Position numbers and translations under genes: made by a program
NCBI GenBank assembly: GCA_000721275.1
Contig: JOFO01000004.1
Coordinates: 124,001 to 188,000 of the forward strand
Source: Microtetraspora glauca
GTDB taxonomy: Bacteria; Actinomycetota; Actinomycetes; Streptomycetales; Streptomycetaceae
Direction: 5' to 3'
DNA length: 64,000 nucleotides
Notes under the pieces: generated by a model
Databases searched by the model: none
The model's input: the letters and a program-made list of their open reading frames with translations, nothing else
Told to the model about the DNA's origin: nothing
Shown here: piece by piece, positions 1 through 9,038 of the stretch
How the letters are laid out: each line of letters opens with the position of its first letter
How positions within the stretch are numbered: the stretch's first letter is position 1

Positions 1-1
1 G

Positions 2-175
2 CAGCTGCTGGCCCTGGCCGGCCGCCACCGGGCTCCGGACGTGGTGGCCTCGCGTCGCGGCCCGCACGGGCTGGACGCGCACGCCCTGATCGAGGCCGCA
101 GCCCTGCGCGGCGGCCCGTTCGTCCATGCGATCGCCCCTGCGGCCTGGGTGCCGCTGCGATCGCCCTCGACGTGA
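2..175 (+). CDS. C-terminal end of an unidentified protein (partial)
   Basis: This reading frame enters from the left edge and stops at 173-175. About 57 residues are visible, with an Ala/Leu-rich helix-like stretch and then a GGPFVHAI segment. I recognise no family. The frame shows the usual high-GC codon pattern, so it is probably the real end of a gene lying upstream of the TerC-type gene, 53 bases ahead of its start. An overlapping frame (stop near 190) is open too, so the choice of frame is not secure. Confidence 0.4.
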   Translation, partial: QLLALAGRHRAPDVVASRRGPHGLDAHALIEAAALRGGPFVHAIAPAAWVPLRSPST

Positions 176-228
176 TCGCCTCCTCAGCGTGACCTGCCGT
201 CCGGCCCCTTGAGAGGAAACGTTTAGCG

Positions 229-1293
229 ATGAATGACCTGTCGTTCGCCGTCCCGCTGTGGGTGTGGGCCGCGGTCACCGTCGGCATCTGCGTGATGCTC
301 GCCGTCGACCTGATCGCCCACCGCGACAACCACGTCATCGGCTTCAAGGAAGCCGCGATCTGGAGTGGCATCTGGATCGCCATCGGCCTGGGCTTCGGCT
401 TGATCCTGCTGGCGTGGCAGGGCGGGGAGGTGTCCTCCACCTACTACGCCGGCTACCTGATCGAAAAGGCCCTGTCGATCGACAACGTCTTCGTCTTCGC
501 GCTGGTCTTCTCGTTCTTCGCCGTCCCCGACGCCTACCAGCACAAGGTCCTGTTCTGGGGCGTGCTGGGCGCCCTCGCGGCCCGGCTGGTGTTCATCTTC
601 GTCGGCGCCGAACTGCTCCAGGTGTTCTTCTGGACCGCTTACCTCTTCGGCGCGTTCCTGATCTGGACCGGCTGGAAGATGGCCGTCTCCAAAGACGAAG
701 AGGTCCACCCCGACCGCAACCCCATCGTCCGCCTGGTCAAGAAGCTCATCCCCACCGATCCGAAGTTCCACGGCGACAAGTTCTTCATCCGCCGCAACGG
801 CAAGCGGATCGCGACGCTGCTGTTCGTGGTCCTGGTCGCCGTGGAGGCCACCGACCTGATCTTCGCGATCGACTCCGTCGCCGCCGTCCTGGCGATCACC
901 ACCAACACCTTCCTGGTGTGGACCGCCAACGCCTTCGCCGTTCTCGGCCTCAGGAGCCTGTACTTCTGCCTCGCCGGACTCCTGCGCCGCTTCCAGTACC
1001 TGCACTACGGGCTGGCGGTCCTGCTCGTCTTCGCCGGCGTCAAGCTCATCCTGTCCGAGACCCCCGTCGGCAAGCTCCCCATCCCCCTCACCCTCGGCGT
1101 CATCGTCGCAACGATCACCATCTCCATCGGCTGGTCCCTGATCGCCACCCGCAACCAGCCCACCGACGGCAGCGGCGAACAGCACCCGGCCCAGACCGGC
1201 GAGGACGAGCCGATCGCCGACCGACCGCCCGTCGAACCCATCCGCCAGCAGCCCACTGCCCGCCGCAGCCCGAACCCAAAGAACATGCCATGA
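229..1293 (+). CDS. terC: TerC-family integral membrane protein
   Basis: 354 aa polytopic membrane protein of the TerC family (tellurite resistance and metal homeostasis in well-studied members, possibly metal export). About eight hydrophobic segments lie before residue 310, with the family's acidic and polar membrane motifs near residues 79-85 (EKALSIDNV) and 206-213 (EATDLIFA). A charged, Pro-rich cytoplasmic tail follows. The ATG at 229 has a GAGAGG-type ribosome site about 12 bases upstream. The stop overlaps the next start (ATGA at 1290), so the two are probably translationally coupled. Substrate is unknown. No island-type palindrome box lies in the short upstream region visible here. 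Confidence 0.88.
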   Translation: MNDLSFAVPLWVWAAVTVGICVMLAVDLIAHRDNHVIGFKEAAIWSGIWIAIGLGFGLILLAWQGGEVSSTYYAGYLIEKALSIDNVFVFALVFSFFAVPDAYQHKVLFWGVLGALAARLVFIFVGAELLQVFFWTAYLFGAFLIWTGWKMAVSKDEEVHPDRNPIVRLVKKLIPTDPKFHGDKFFIRRNGKRIATLLFVVLVAVEATDLIFAIDSVAAVLAITTNTFLVWTANAFAVLGLRSLYFCLAGLLRRFQYLHYGLAVLLVFAGVKLILSETPVGKLPIPLTLGVIVATITISIGWSLIATRNQPTDGSGEQHPAQTGEDEPIADRPPVEPIRQQPTARRSPNPKNMP

Positions 1294-1859
1294 CCACCAC
1301 CCAGACACCCCGGCCGTTCATCCCCTCCCCGGCCCCGCCGGAGGCCCACATCTACCATCTCTCCCTGCACTCCAGCGGCCATGTTCTGGCGCTGTTCACC
1401 CGCTCCGGTGCCGACCGGGCCGTGGCCGCCCACGCGGCCGACCTGGCCGCCCGCACCGGACACAGGGTCATCGCCGCGGCGGTCGTGCGCAGCACCGGCT
1501 TCAGCATCAACGCCCTGCTGCACCACGTCCGCTCCCGCCGGATCCAGGCCGAGACCCACGCCATCCTCACACCCGTCATGCCGGCCATCGCCCGCGCCGG
1601 CCCGGTCCAGGTCACCGCCCTGGTCGTGCCCGCCCGCATCAACCCCTACCGGGACCTGCCCGCCGACCGCATCGAGCGCCTCGCCGAGCGCACCGGCACC
1701 GAGGCCGCCGTCAGCCCCGTCCCCCTGACCGGATACACCTCACCCATCACACGACACCTTCAGCGAACAGCACCCGACCCGCTCACCACCCCGGACGCGC
1801 AGCGACGGGGCCGCCGCGGCACCCGGCAAGACGACTCCGCACCACCGAGGAGGTCGTGA
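1290..1859 (+). CDS. Small unknown alpha/beta protein coupled to terC
   Basis: 189 aa. The start ATG overlaps the terC stop and its own TGA overlaps the next ATG (TGATG at 1857-1861), so it sits in a tight operon. The middle (residues 25-150) alternates hydrophobic strands and helices (VLALFTRSG, VIAAAVV, VTALVVPA), loosely like a nucleotide-binding or USP-like fold, but I see no ATP-binding G-X2-G-X9-G motif. The last 40 residues are charged and low-complexity. No family recognised. A USP-related accessory protein is only a guess from position. Confidence 0.6.
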   Translation: MTTTQTPRPFIPSPAPPEAHIYHLSLHSSGHVLALFTRSGADRAVAAHAADLAARTGHRVIAAAVVRSTGFSINALLHHVRSRRIQAETHAILTPVMPAIARAGPVQVTALVVPARINPYRDLPADRIERLAERTGTEAAVSPVPLTGYTSPITRHLQRTAPDPLTTPDAQRRGRRGTRQDDSAPPRRS

Positions 1860-2745
1860 TGGCTGCCCGGGGCGTGGTCGGCGTCGACGGCTCGGCGTCG
1901 AGTCTGGCCGCCGTCGAGGCCGCGGCACGAGAAGCCCGCTGGCGCGGCGCCGGGCAGCACCTGGTGCACGCCTTCATCTGGCCGACCATGCACGTGCCGC
2001 TGGGCCCATCAGAACTGGGCCCGCCCGACGGCGGCCTGCGGAACATGGCCCGGCGCCTGGTGGCCGAGGCCGAGGAGCACGCCAGGACGGTGGCCCCCGA
2101 CGTGACGGTCACCTCCGCCCGTCGTGACCGGGGACGCGCTGACGGTCCTCGAAGCGCAGTCCCGCACGGCGCAGCTCATGGTGATCGGCTCCCGGAACAC
2201 GGGCGGCGTCATCGGCCTGCTGGTGGGCTCGACCGCGGTACACCTGGCCGCTGGCGGCCACTGCCCCACCCTGGTGGTCCGGCCCCGGCGACGCTGCGGG
2301 GCCCATCGTGCTCGGGGTCGACGGGTCGGCAGCCGGGGAACGGGCAATCGAGTTCGCCTTCGCCGAAGCGGTATTGCGTAACGCCGACCTGCTCGCCCTG
2401 CGCGCCTACACCCCCTGGAACACACAGACACCCCCGCCACCCGACCCGGCCCTGCCCTACGCGAGCGCGCCCGGCGCGCCGGCCGAACGCGAAACGTCCC
2501 TGCTGTCCGCAGCCCTCGCCGGCCACCAGGAAAAGCACCCGGACGTGCACGTCGAATGCCATGCGGTGCGACAGGACACCCGCGAGGCGCTCATCAAAGC
2601 CAGCCGTACCGCCCAGCTGCTCGTCGTCGGCGCCCGTGGACGAGGAGGATTCACCGGACTGCTCCTCGGATCAGTCAGCCAGGCCATGCTCAACCACGCC
2701 CACTGCCCCGTCGCGGTGGCCCCGACAGCCAGCACGACCCGGTGA
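1859..2745 (+). pseudogene. Universal stress protein gene with two frameshifts
   Basis: Two USP domains are readable only by changing frame twice. The first starts at ATG 1859 (GGAGG just upstream; GVDGSASSLAAVEAA). The frame moves by one base near 2118, where VVTGDALTVLEAQ resumes, and again near 2295, where VLGVDGSAAGERAI begins domain 2, ending at 2745. Both shifts fit one extra C in a short C-run (GCCCGTC, GGCCCCGG). Domain 1 keeps GSRNTGGVIGLLVGS and domain 2 keeps GARGRGGFTGLLLGS, the ATP-binding glycine motif. Either a young pseudogene or homopolymer sequencing errors. If corrected it would be a normal tandem USP of about 295 aa. Confidence 0.8.
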
Positions 2746-2947
2746 CCGCAGACCTCCGCGGCCCACCATGATCAAGCTCACCGATAACCACGGTTCGATT
2801 GATCCCCGACGCCATACCGATGTACCGAGGCCGTGCCACTCTCACAAGTGCCGTCACGCAACTCCGCCGAGCCGGATCCCCGCAGCCCAATAACCAAGAT
2901 CAAGTGCTTAGCGCTAACCGCTGTACCGATGTTCCCCAAGGCCGGCG

Positions 2948-3297
2948 ATAGCGGAGACCGAGCGGGAGAACATCCGCGAGTCCACGCTGGAGGGGCTCGA
3001 CACCGCGGCCCGCAAGGGCAAGCACGAGGCCGGCCGCCGGTCATCACCGACGACATGCTCCACACCGCGCTGCGGCGGAGGGCCAACGGGGAGTCGGTCG
3101 AGCGGATCCAGCCGGACCTGATCATCCCGACCGGCAAGCGGAAGGGGCAGAGTCCCTCGGTGGCGAGCATCTACCGGGCGCTGGTCGAGCACGCCAAGCG
3201 CGAGGCGTACCCCGAAGCCGTCAACGCCGCACACGCCGACTTCCCCGCCATGAACAACGGAGCGGTCCCGAGCCCCGCACTCAAGCAGAGGCCCTGA
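2948..3297 (+). pseudogene. Serine resolvase/invertase C-terminal relic
   Basis: Frame 2948-3037 reads IAETERENIRESTLEGLDTAARKGK, the end of a resolvase catalytic domain and its long helix. After a frameshift near 3038 the text continues GRPPVITDDMLHTALRRRANGES and then PSVASIYRALVEH, a Hin/resolvase-type helix-turn-helix. The N-terminal catalytic domain with the active serine is missing, so it cannot recombine DNA. It lies between the TerC-side genes and the stress island, and may mark an old insertion boundary. A perfect palindrome TTAGCGCTAA at 2908-2917 lies just upstream; its role is unknown. The 200 bases after 2745 hold no other gene I can see. Confidence 0.75.
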
Positions 3298-3330
3298 AAT
3301 CACACTGAGCTACTCGTCCCCTCGCCGTAG

Positions 3331-3606
3331 CTACACGAGAACAGGGCCGACACGGCACAGTCTCAGGCGCACACCGGCGGCCAGGCAGCGCCGAGGGACC
3401 CGCACGAAGAGCTCGGTGCCGGAGCTGTCACAGAACGTGACTCCCGACAGATCGAGCTGCAGCTCCCGCTCCCCTCGGCCGGCGAGGCCGGTCAGCTGTG
3501 GTTCGACGCGCTCGGCGGTGTCCATGTCGAGCTCCCCGGCCAGGGCGACCGTCAGCGTGGTGGGGCCCGGTGCGGTGACCGCCAGGCTCACCGGCGTCAT
3601 GATCAT
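3331..3606 (-). CDS. STAS-domain anti-sigma factor antagonist, short
   Basis: 91 aa. A STAS domain begins at residue 6, with the hallmark phospho-acceptor region LDLSGVTFCDSSGTELFV (Ser at 61-62). Such proteins bind anti-sigma kinases and release a sigma factor of the SigF/SigB type. ATG 3606 is preferred over ATG 3600 because GGAGG lies 9 bases upstream of it. The protein stops after GVRLRLCRVGPVLV, roughly 15-25 residues shorter than most STAS antagonists, which normally continue into a last helix, so the C-terminus may be truncated. No anti-sigma partner gene is next to it. Confidence 0.72.
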   Translation of the reverse strand: MIMTPVSLAVTAPGPTTLTVALAGELDMDTAERVEPQLTGLAGRGERELQLDLSGVTFCDSSGTELFVRVPRRCLAAGVRLRLCRVGPVLV

Positions 3607-3758
3607 GAGAATCTGCCTCCGTCCAGACGTCGGCGGGAAGGGTGTCTCGTCCGTCCGCCGACGCCGACAGTCCACTCCGGCGCGCCCCCGAGGGGCGAGG
3701 TCCGGCAGGCCCCGGGACGGGGACGAAGGTCCCTCGTCGGAAACCTGCCGGGCAGCCT

Positions 3759-4634
3759 TCACGCGTGCGGTACGACCGCGACCGGGCAGCCGGCGTGGTG
3801 CAGCGCGGCGTGGGCCACCGATCCGATGCGGGTCCCGACGGGGGAGTGGCGCATCCGGCGACCGACCACGAGCAGCCGTGCCCGCCCGGCGGACGACAGC
3901 AGTACCTGCGCCGCACTTCCCATCTCCACGTGCTCGATCACCGGCACATCCGGGAACCGCTCGCGCCAAGGGGCGAGAGCCTCGTGCAGCGCCTTCCTCT
4001 CGAACGGCTCCAGCCCGCCCGCCCGGTCGGCCAGGTACATCGAGCCGGGACTGTAGGCGTAGACGGGAGGCAGGTTCCAGGCCCGTACCGCTCGTACCGC
4101 CGCGCCCCGTGCGGCAGCCGCCTCGAAGGCGAACCCCAGCACCACGTCGCTCTCCTCCGGCGTGCCTTGCTGACCCACGACGACCTCGCCGCCCTCCAGA
4201 CCCCGCGCGTCCTCGCCCTGGGCACGCACCGAGACGACCGGCCGGGAGGCGGTGGCGATCACCTGCTGGCCGTACGAACCGAGCAGGAAGCCGACGAAGG
4301 CACCGTGTCCACGGGAACCGAGCACCAGCATCTCGGACCTCTCGGCCTCGGCGAGGAGAGCGGAGACCGCCGTGTCCGGCACTACTTCCGCGGTCACGGA
4401 GAGCCCCGGGTACCTACCGGCCACGTGTGTCTCGGCTTCCCGCAGGACAGCGCCGGCGGCCTCGGCCTCGGTCTCGCGGTGCTGGACGACGGGCACGTCC
4501 AGCGGTTGCCAGAGCCAGGCGTGAACGATCCGCAGCGGTACACCGCGACGCAGTGAGGCCTCTCCTGCCGCCCACTCGGCCGCCGCCAGGCTTTCCGGCG
4601 ATCCGTCCACTCCTACGGCGATAGCGCGGTTCAT
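3759..4634 (-). CDS. Universal stress protein, tandem USP domains
   Basis: 291 aa with two USP folds: domain 1 about residues 3-140 (AVGVDGSPESLAAAEWAA; ATP-binding glycine motif GSRGHGAFVGFLLGS) and domain 2 about 150-291 (GRRMRHSPVGTRIGS). USPs bind ATP or AMP and aid survival in arrest; many are DosR-regulon members. ATG 4634 is chosen because GGAGGCC lies about 8 bases upstream and the first strand then starts at residue 3. An island palindrome box (4723-4736) lies 88 bases upstream. Its second domain belongs to the GRR-type set shared with the USPs at 22578 and 33145. Confidence 0.9.
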   Translation of the reverse strand: MNRAIAVGVDGSPESLAAAEWAAGEASLRRGVPLRIVHAWLWQPLDVPVVQHRETEAEAAGAVLREAETHVAGRYPGLSVTAEVVPDTAVSALLAEAERSEMLVLGSRGHGAFVGFLLGSYGQQVIATASRPVVSVRAQGEDARGLEGGEVVVGQQGTPEESDVVLGFAFEAAAARGAAVRAVRAWNLPPVYAYSPGSMYLADRAGGLEPFERKALHEALAPWRERFPDVPVIEHVEMGSAAQVLLSSAGRARLLVVGRRMRHSPVGTRIGSVAHAALHHAGCPVAVVPHA

Positions 4635-4722
4635 GATGATGGCCTCCGTACGGTTCGACGGGCACGGCTCCTGAGGCCCGCCCTCCGGCACTCAGCATCG
4701 GTGAGCGGACGCTTCTTGAAGA

Positions 4723-4736
4723 GGGCCGGTCGGCCC
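4723..4736. promoter_or_regulatory. Putative OsdR/DevR box (GGGCCGGTCGGCCC)
   Basis: Near-perfect 14-base palindrome in the 394-base divergent gap between the USP (start 4634) and phosphoglucomutase (start 5029). It is 88 bases from the USP start and 292 from the other start. It matches the island-wide consensus GGRCCGNNCGGYCC. Assignment to the response regulator at 55764-56453 is inference from repetition and context. Nothing else recognisable was seen in this gap. Confidence 0.6.
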
Positions 4737-5028
4737 TGCACGGCGGTCCGCACGGGCCCGCGCCCGGCGGGGACGACCGCGTGCCGTCGGTGAGGGGAGG
4801 CACGCGGGCGTCCTCTTCAGGCACGCCACTTCCGCTCCCGCGTTGTGTCCTCGCTCGCCGACCGGTGCGGTCTTGGCACTATGGAGGACCGAGAACCTGG
4901 CGGGAGAGACGGGTTGCCGGCGGCGATGGCCCGGAGGCTGGGCGTGAGCACAGGGCGTATCACCAGTCCCTGGCACCGCTGCGGTCGTCGGCGAACGCCG
5001 ACCGGTCCCCGGGGAGGAGAGGAAGCTC

Positions 5029-5790
5029 GTGGGCTGCCTGCAGCACGTAGAGGGCGTCGTCTTCGACACGGACGGCGTGATCACCGACTCGGCCCGTGTG
5101 CACGCCGCCGCGTGGAAGGCCGCTTTCGACGCCTGTCTGAAGGCGCACCCTCCGGCTGATCCGCCCGCACGGCGGCCGTTCGACAGGGAAGACTACCTGC
5201 GGTACGTCGACGGAAGGTCGCGTCTGGACGGCGCCGCGTCCTTCCTCGCGTCGCGAAGCGTCGTACTGCCCACCGGGACCCTCGCGGACCCACCGGGCAC
5301 GGACTCCGTCGCAGCGGTGGCCGCCTACAAGGAACAGCTCTTCGCCGAACGGCTGCTGGCCCAGGGGATCGAGGCGTACCCGGGGACGCTGCTCCTGTTG
5401 CGTCGCCTGCGCGAGCGCGGGGTGGCGATGGCGGCCGCGTCCGCCTCCCGGCACGCCGGAGAACTGCTCGGCCGCTCCGGAGTGCTGCCGTACTTCACGG
5501 CCTTGGTGGACGGAGCCGAGGCGGCCCGCCTGGGCCTGCCGGGCAAACCCGCCCCCGACCTCTTCCTCGAAGCGGCCGGACGGCTGGGACTGCCGCCCGG
5601 ACGCACGGCCGTGGTGGAGGACTCCCGGGCCGGAGTGGAGGCGGGCACACGCGGCGGGTTCCGCCTGGTGGTGGGGGTGGACCGCAGCGCCGCCCCCGGC
5701 ACGCGCGCCGCGCTCCTCGACCGGGGCGCGCACATCGTCGTGAACGACCTCGCCGAACTGCTCACCGCCGACTCCACCGAGGAACGATGA
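5029..5790 (+). CDS. Beta-phosphoglucomutase-type HAD hydrolase
   Basis: 253 aa HAD-superfamily protein. It keeps the nucleophile motif FDTDGVITD (residues 12-20, DxD type of beta-phosphoglucomutase), a helical cap, the Ser/Arg of SASRH near residue 140, and the GKPAPDLF and VVEDSRAGVEAG loops of motifs III and IV. Expected role: beta-glucose-1-phosphate to glucose-6-phosphate. It directly precedes and overlaps (ATGATGA) the GH65 phosphorylase gene, which would make its substrate. GTG start with a GAGGAGAGGAAG ribosome site. A paralogue at 45833 precedes a gutted GH65 gene. Specificity for beta-G1P is inferred from the pairing. Confidence 0.87.
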   Translation: MGCLQHVEGVVFDTDGVITDSARVHAAAWKAAFDACLKAHPPADPPARRPFDREDYLRYVDGRSRLDGAASFLASRSVVLPTGTLADPPGTDSVAAVAAYKEQLFAERLLAQGIEAYPGTLLLLRRLRERGVAMAAASASRHAGELLGRSGVLPYFTALVDGAEAARLGLPGKPAPDLFLEAAGRLGLPPGRTAVVEDSRAGVEAGTRGGFRLVVGVDRSAAPGTRAALLDRGAHIVVNDLAELLTADSTEER

Positions 5791-8204
5791 TGACGGAGCA
5801 CGCCCCGGAGACGAACCACACCTGGGAGTACGAGGGGTACGAGCCCGGCGGGGAGCGCCTGCGGGAGGCACTGTGCACCCTCGGCAACGGATACATGGCG
5901 ACCCGGGGCGCGATCCCGGAGTGCACGGCCGACGCGGTGCACTACCCGGGCACGTACGCCGCCGGCTGCTACGACCGGCTCACCTCGACCGTCGCGGGCC
6001 GTCAGGTCGAGAACGAGGACATGGTCAACCTGCCCAACTGGCTGCCGCTGCGTTTCCGGATGTACAGCCCGCGGGGCGACACGCCGTGGTTCACCCCCGA
6101 CGGCGGAGCCCTGCGTGAGCACCGCCAGCATCTCGACCTGCGCACCGGCACCCTGGAACGCACGACGAGGTACGAGGCCGACGGGCGCGTGCTCGCCGTG
6201 CGCCAGGTCCGCCTCGTGCACATGGGGGACCCCCACATCGCGGCACTGCGCACCGAGTTCACGGCCGAGGGCGGCTGGTCCGGCGACATCGAGGTGGAGG
6301 CCGCCCTCGACGGCTCCGTGACCAACAGCGGTGTCGCCCGATACCAGCAGCTCGACGGCCGGCACCTGGTCCACGTCAACGCCGGGGACGGCACGGCCGA
6401 CACCATGTGGCTGCGGTGCAGGACCAGTACCTCCGACATCCGGGTGGGCCTGGCCGCCCGTACGACGGCCGACACGGGCCTGGTCGAGGCCGGCACGGCG
6501 CACGAGCCCCTGCGCGCCGTACAGCGCATGCGTCTGCGGCTGTCCGCGTCGGAGGGCGCCCGCACGGTCGACAAGATCGTCGCCCTGTACACGTCCCGGG
6601 ACCCAGCCATCAGCGATCCGCTGCACGCGGCGATCGACGCGGTCGGGCGGGCGCCCTCCTTCCCGGTGCTCCTGGAGTCGCACCGGACCGCCTGGCGCCA
6701 GCTCTGGCGCAGGGCGGACCTGGACGTGCCGGGTGAGGCGGGCCGCATCCTGCGGCTGCACCTCTTCCACGTGCTCCAGACGCTGTCGCCGCACACCGCC
6801 GAACTGGACGTCGGCGTCCCGGCCCGGGGCCTGCACGGAGAGGCGTACCGTGGACACGTCTTCTGGGACGAACTGTTCGTCCTGCCGTACCTGAACCTGC
6901 ACCTCCCGGAGGTGTCCCGCGCGCTGCTGCTCTACCGCCACCGGCGCCTGCCCCGGGCCCTGAACGCGGCGCGCGACGCGGGCAGGAGGGGCGCCCTCTA
7001 TCCGTGGCAGAGCGGCAGCGACGGGCGGGAGGAGACCCAGCAGCTCCACCTCAACCCCCGCTCCGGGCGCTGGCTCCCCGACCACACGCACCTCCAGCAC
7101 CATGTGGGCTCGGCCATCGCGTACAACGTGTGGAAGTACTACGAGGCGAGCGGGGACAGCGAGTTCCTGCACACCAAGGGCGCCGAGATGCTGACACAGA
7201 TCGCCCGCTTCTGGGCCGACTCCGCCACCTACGACACGGACACCGGGCGCTACCGGATCCTCGGCGTGCTCGGACCGGACGAGTACCACGACTCCTACCC
7301 CGGCTCGCCCACACCCGGACTCGACGACAACGCCTACACCAACGTCTGCGCCTCCTGGGTGCTCACCCGGGCCCTGCACGTGTTGAGAGAACTTCCCGCA
7401 CCGCGCCGCGTGGAGCTGTGCGAGCGGACCGGCCTCGACGACGCGGAGCTCGCCCTGTGGGAGGAGGTGTCGCGCAAGCTCCGCGTACCGTTCCACGCCG
7501 GCGTGATCAGCCAGTTCGAGGGCTACGGCGACCTGGCGGAACTCGACTGGGAGGGCTACCGCGCCCGGTACGGCAACATCCGCCGCCTCGACCGGATCCT
7601 GGAGGCGGAGGGCGACACGGTCAACCGCTACCAGGCGTCGAAGCAGGCCGACGTCCTCATGCTCGGTTATCTTTTCTCACCGCCCGAACTCACCGGTGTG
7701 TTCCGCCGCCTGGGATACGAACTGGACGACGCGACCTGGAGCCGGACCGTCGACCACTACCTGCACCGCACCAGCCACGGCTCGACCCTCAGCGGGCTGG
7801 TCCACGGCTGGGTCCTGTCCCGGGTCCGCCGCGAGGAGGCGTGGGCCTACGTCCAGGAGGCCCTGGAAGGCGACGTCGCCGACCTCCAGGGCGGAACCAC
7901 GGAAGAGGGAATCCACCTGGGCGCGATGGCCGGCACGATCGACCTCGTACAGCGCGGGCTCACCGGCCTGGAGACCCGGAGCGGCGCCCTGTGGCTGGAT
8001 CCCGTGCCCTCCCCGCGATTCACCGAGTACGGCTTCTCCATCCGTTACCAGGGCCACTGGGGCGTCCAGCTCCGGATGTGCCCCGGCAGTCTGCAGATCA
8101 GTGTGCCGCCTTCGGACATGTCCCCGATCGATGTCCGGCTGCCCGACCGTGCCGTTTCGGTGGAGCCGGGCGATTCGGCCGTGCTCGCGCTGGGCCGGCC
8201 GTGA
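5787..8204 (+). CDS. GH65 maltose/trehalose-type phosphorylase
   Basis: 805 aa, usual length for glycoside hydrolase family 65. It has an N-terminal beta-sandwich (about 1-260; ALCTLGNGYMATRG), an (alpha/alpha)6 barrel (about 310-700) and a C-terminal beta domain. The general acid is expected at Glu499 in GPDEYH, and the phosphate-binding loop near RTSHGSTLS (residue 655 on) is present. It would cleave maltose, trehalose or kojibiose with phosphate to give beta-glucose-1-phosphate, saving ATP. It is translationally coupled to the upstream phosphoglucomutase. Exact disaccharide cannot be told from sequence. It is the only intact GH65 in the window. Confidence 0.9.
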   Translation: MMTEHAPETNHTWEYEGYEPGGERLREALCTLGNGYMATRGAIPECTADAVHYPGTYAAGCYDRLTSTVAGRQVENEDMVNLPNWLPLRFRMYSPRGDTPWFTPDGGALREHRQHLDLRTGTLERTTRYEADGRVLAVRQVRLVHMGDPHIAALRTEFTAEGGWSGDIEVEAALDGSVTNSGVARYQQLDGRHLVHVNAGDGTADTMWLRCRTSTSDIRVGLAARTTADTGLVEAGTAHEPLRAVQRMRLRLSASEGARTVDKIVALYTSRDPAISDPLHAAIDAVGRAPSFPVLLESHRTAWRQLWRRADLDVPGEAGRILRLHLFHVLQTLSPHTAELDVGVPARGLHGEAYRGHVFWDELFVLPYLNLHLPEVSRALLLYRHRRLPRALNAARDAGRRGALYPWQSGSDGREETQQLHLNPRSGRWLPDHTHLQHHVGSAIAYNVWKYYEASGDSEFLHTKGAEMLTQIARFWADSATYDTDTGRYRILGVLGPDEYHDSYPGSPTPGLDDNAYTNVCASWVLTRALHVLRELPAPRRVELCERTGLDDAELALWEEVSRKLRVPFHAGVISQFEGYGDLAELDWEGYRARYGNIRRLDRILEAEGDTVNRYQASKQADVLMLGYLFSPPELTGVFRRLGYELDDATWSRTVDHYLHRTSHGSTLSGLVHGWVLSRVRREEAWAYVQEALEGDVADLQGGTTEEGIHLGAMAGTIDLVQRGLTGLETRSGALWLDPVPSPRFTEYGFSIRYQGHWGVQLRMCPGSLQISVPPSDMSPIDVRLPDRAVSVEPGDSAVLALGRP

Positions 8205-8415
8205 GCGGTGGGCATCGCACCGGGACCGCTTCGCCGGACCGGTGACCACCGCCGCCGAGCCGGCGGCGGCACGTGGCAGCCGGTTGCGCCGTCGCGGGTC
8301 GGCGGGCCCCTGGAAAGAACCGCGGCCGAGCAGGACCTCACCCGCGACCGGGCCACCGCCGGCTGCTGCCTCTCGCTTCCACGGCGGCCATGCCCTCCCG
8401 GTCAGGAACGAGCCC

Positions 8416-8807
8416 GTTCATTCCCCACGTGGAGACCGGCCTGGTCCCAGGCGCCCGGGGCCGCGGTGGCGCGACCGTGGTTCCACGGCGAGGAGGAAAG
8501 TCGGGCTCGCCACCATCGCGACCGCCCAGCTGTACACCCCCGGCCGCATCATCGCGGTCGATCTCGCCGAGTCCCGGCTCGACGCCGCGCGCTCCATGGG
8601 CGCCGACGCCGTCGTCAGCGCCGCGGAAGTCCCGGAGCAGCTGGTCAGGGACCTCACGGACGGCCTGGGCGCCGACGTCGTGGTAGGGGCTGTCGGCGTC
8701 CCCGAGACATTTTCGCCGGTGCGTCCCGCACCGGAGCGCTCAAGGCGGTGCCGGGCCGCCCCAAGCACGACGAGGTCGGTGTGGCCTCCTGGCGGCACTC
8801 GGCGTAG
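8416..8807 (+). pseudogene. Zinc alcohol dehydrogenase relic
   Basis: Fragments match the intact dehydrogenase at 44763. From about 8462, GATVV is followed by a frameshift, then KVGLATIATAQLYTPGRIIAVD and the Rossmann strand through DGLGADVVVGAVGVPETF. The text then jumps directly to FAGASRTGALKAVPGRPKHDEV, the C-terminal end, in another frame. The N-terminal zinc domain and the segment between VPETF and the C-terminus are gone. It lies downstream of a phosphoglucomutase-GH65 pair, whereas the intact copy lies upstream of one. The bases 8205-8415 hold nothing recognisable. Confidence 0.75.
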
Positions 8808-8952
8808 TCGGAGTGCCGCCGAACGTGACTGTCGTGGGCTGTCCCGGACCTGTCGCCCGTCGTCGGAGCGGAACCGGGTCCCGGCTCAGCTTCTGTGCCG
8901 GCGGAGCCCGGCCGGGAAAAGGAGTTCACGGGCCAGGCGGGCGTCATCGGGG

Positions 8953-8966
8953 GGGCCGACCGGCCC
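8953..8966. promoter_or_regulatory. Putative OsdR/DevR box (GGGCCGACCGGCCC)
   Basis: 14-base palindrome, 72 bases before the ATG of the USP at 9039. It fits the island consensus exactly. The distance resembles that at the close paralogue 31464 (69 bases). Confidence 0.65.
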
Positions 8967-9038
8967 TGGGGCGTGGTGGCTCACGCGCGCGAGGCTGGTC
9001 CCGAGGCCGTACGAGCTCGGTGAAAGGCGGTGGGGACG

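Noticed and set aside
5325..7496. Long open frame opposite the GH65 and phosphoglucomutase genes
   Set aside because: Opposite-strand frames stay open in GC-rich DNA; this one has low-complexity Gly/Arg/Val text and no domain.
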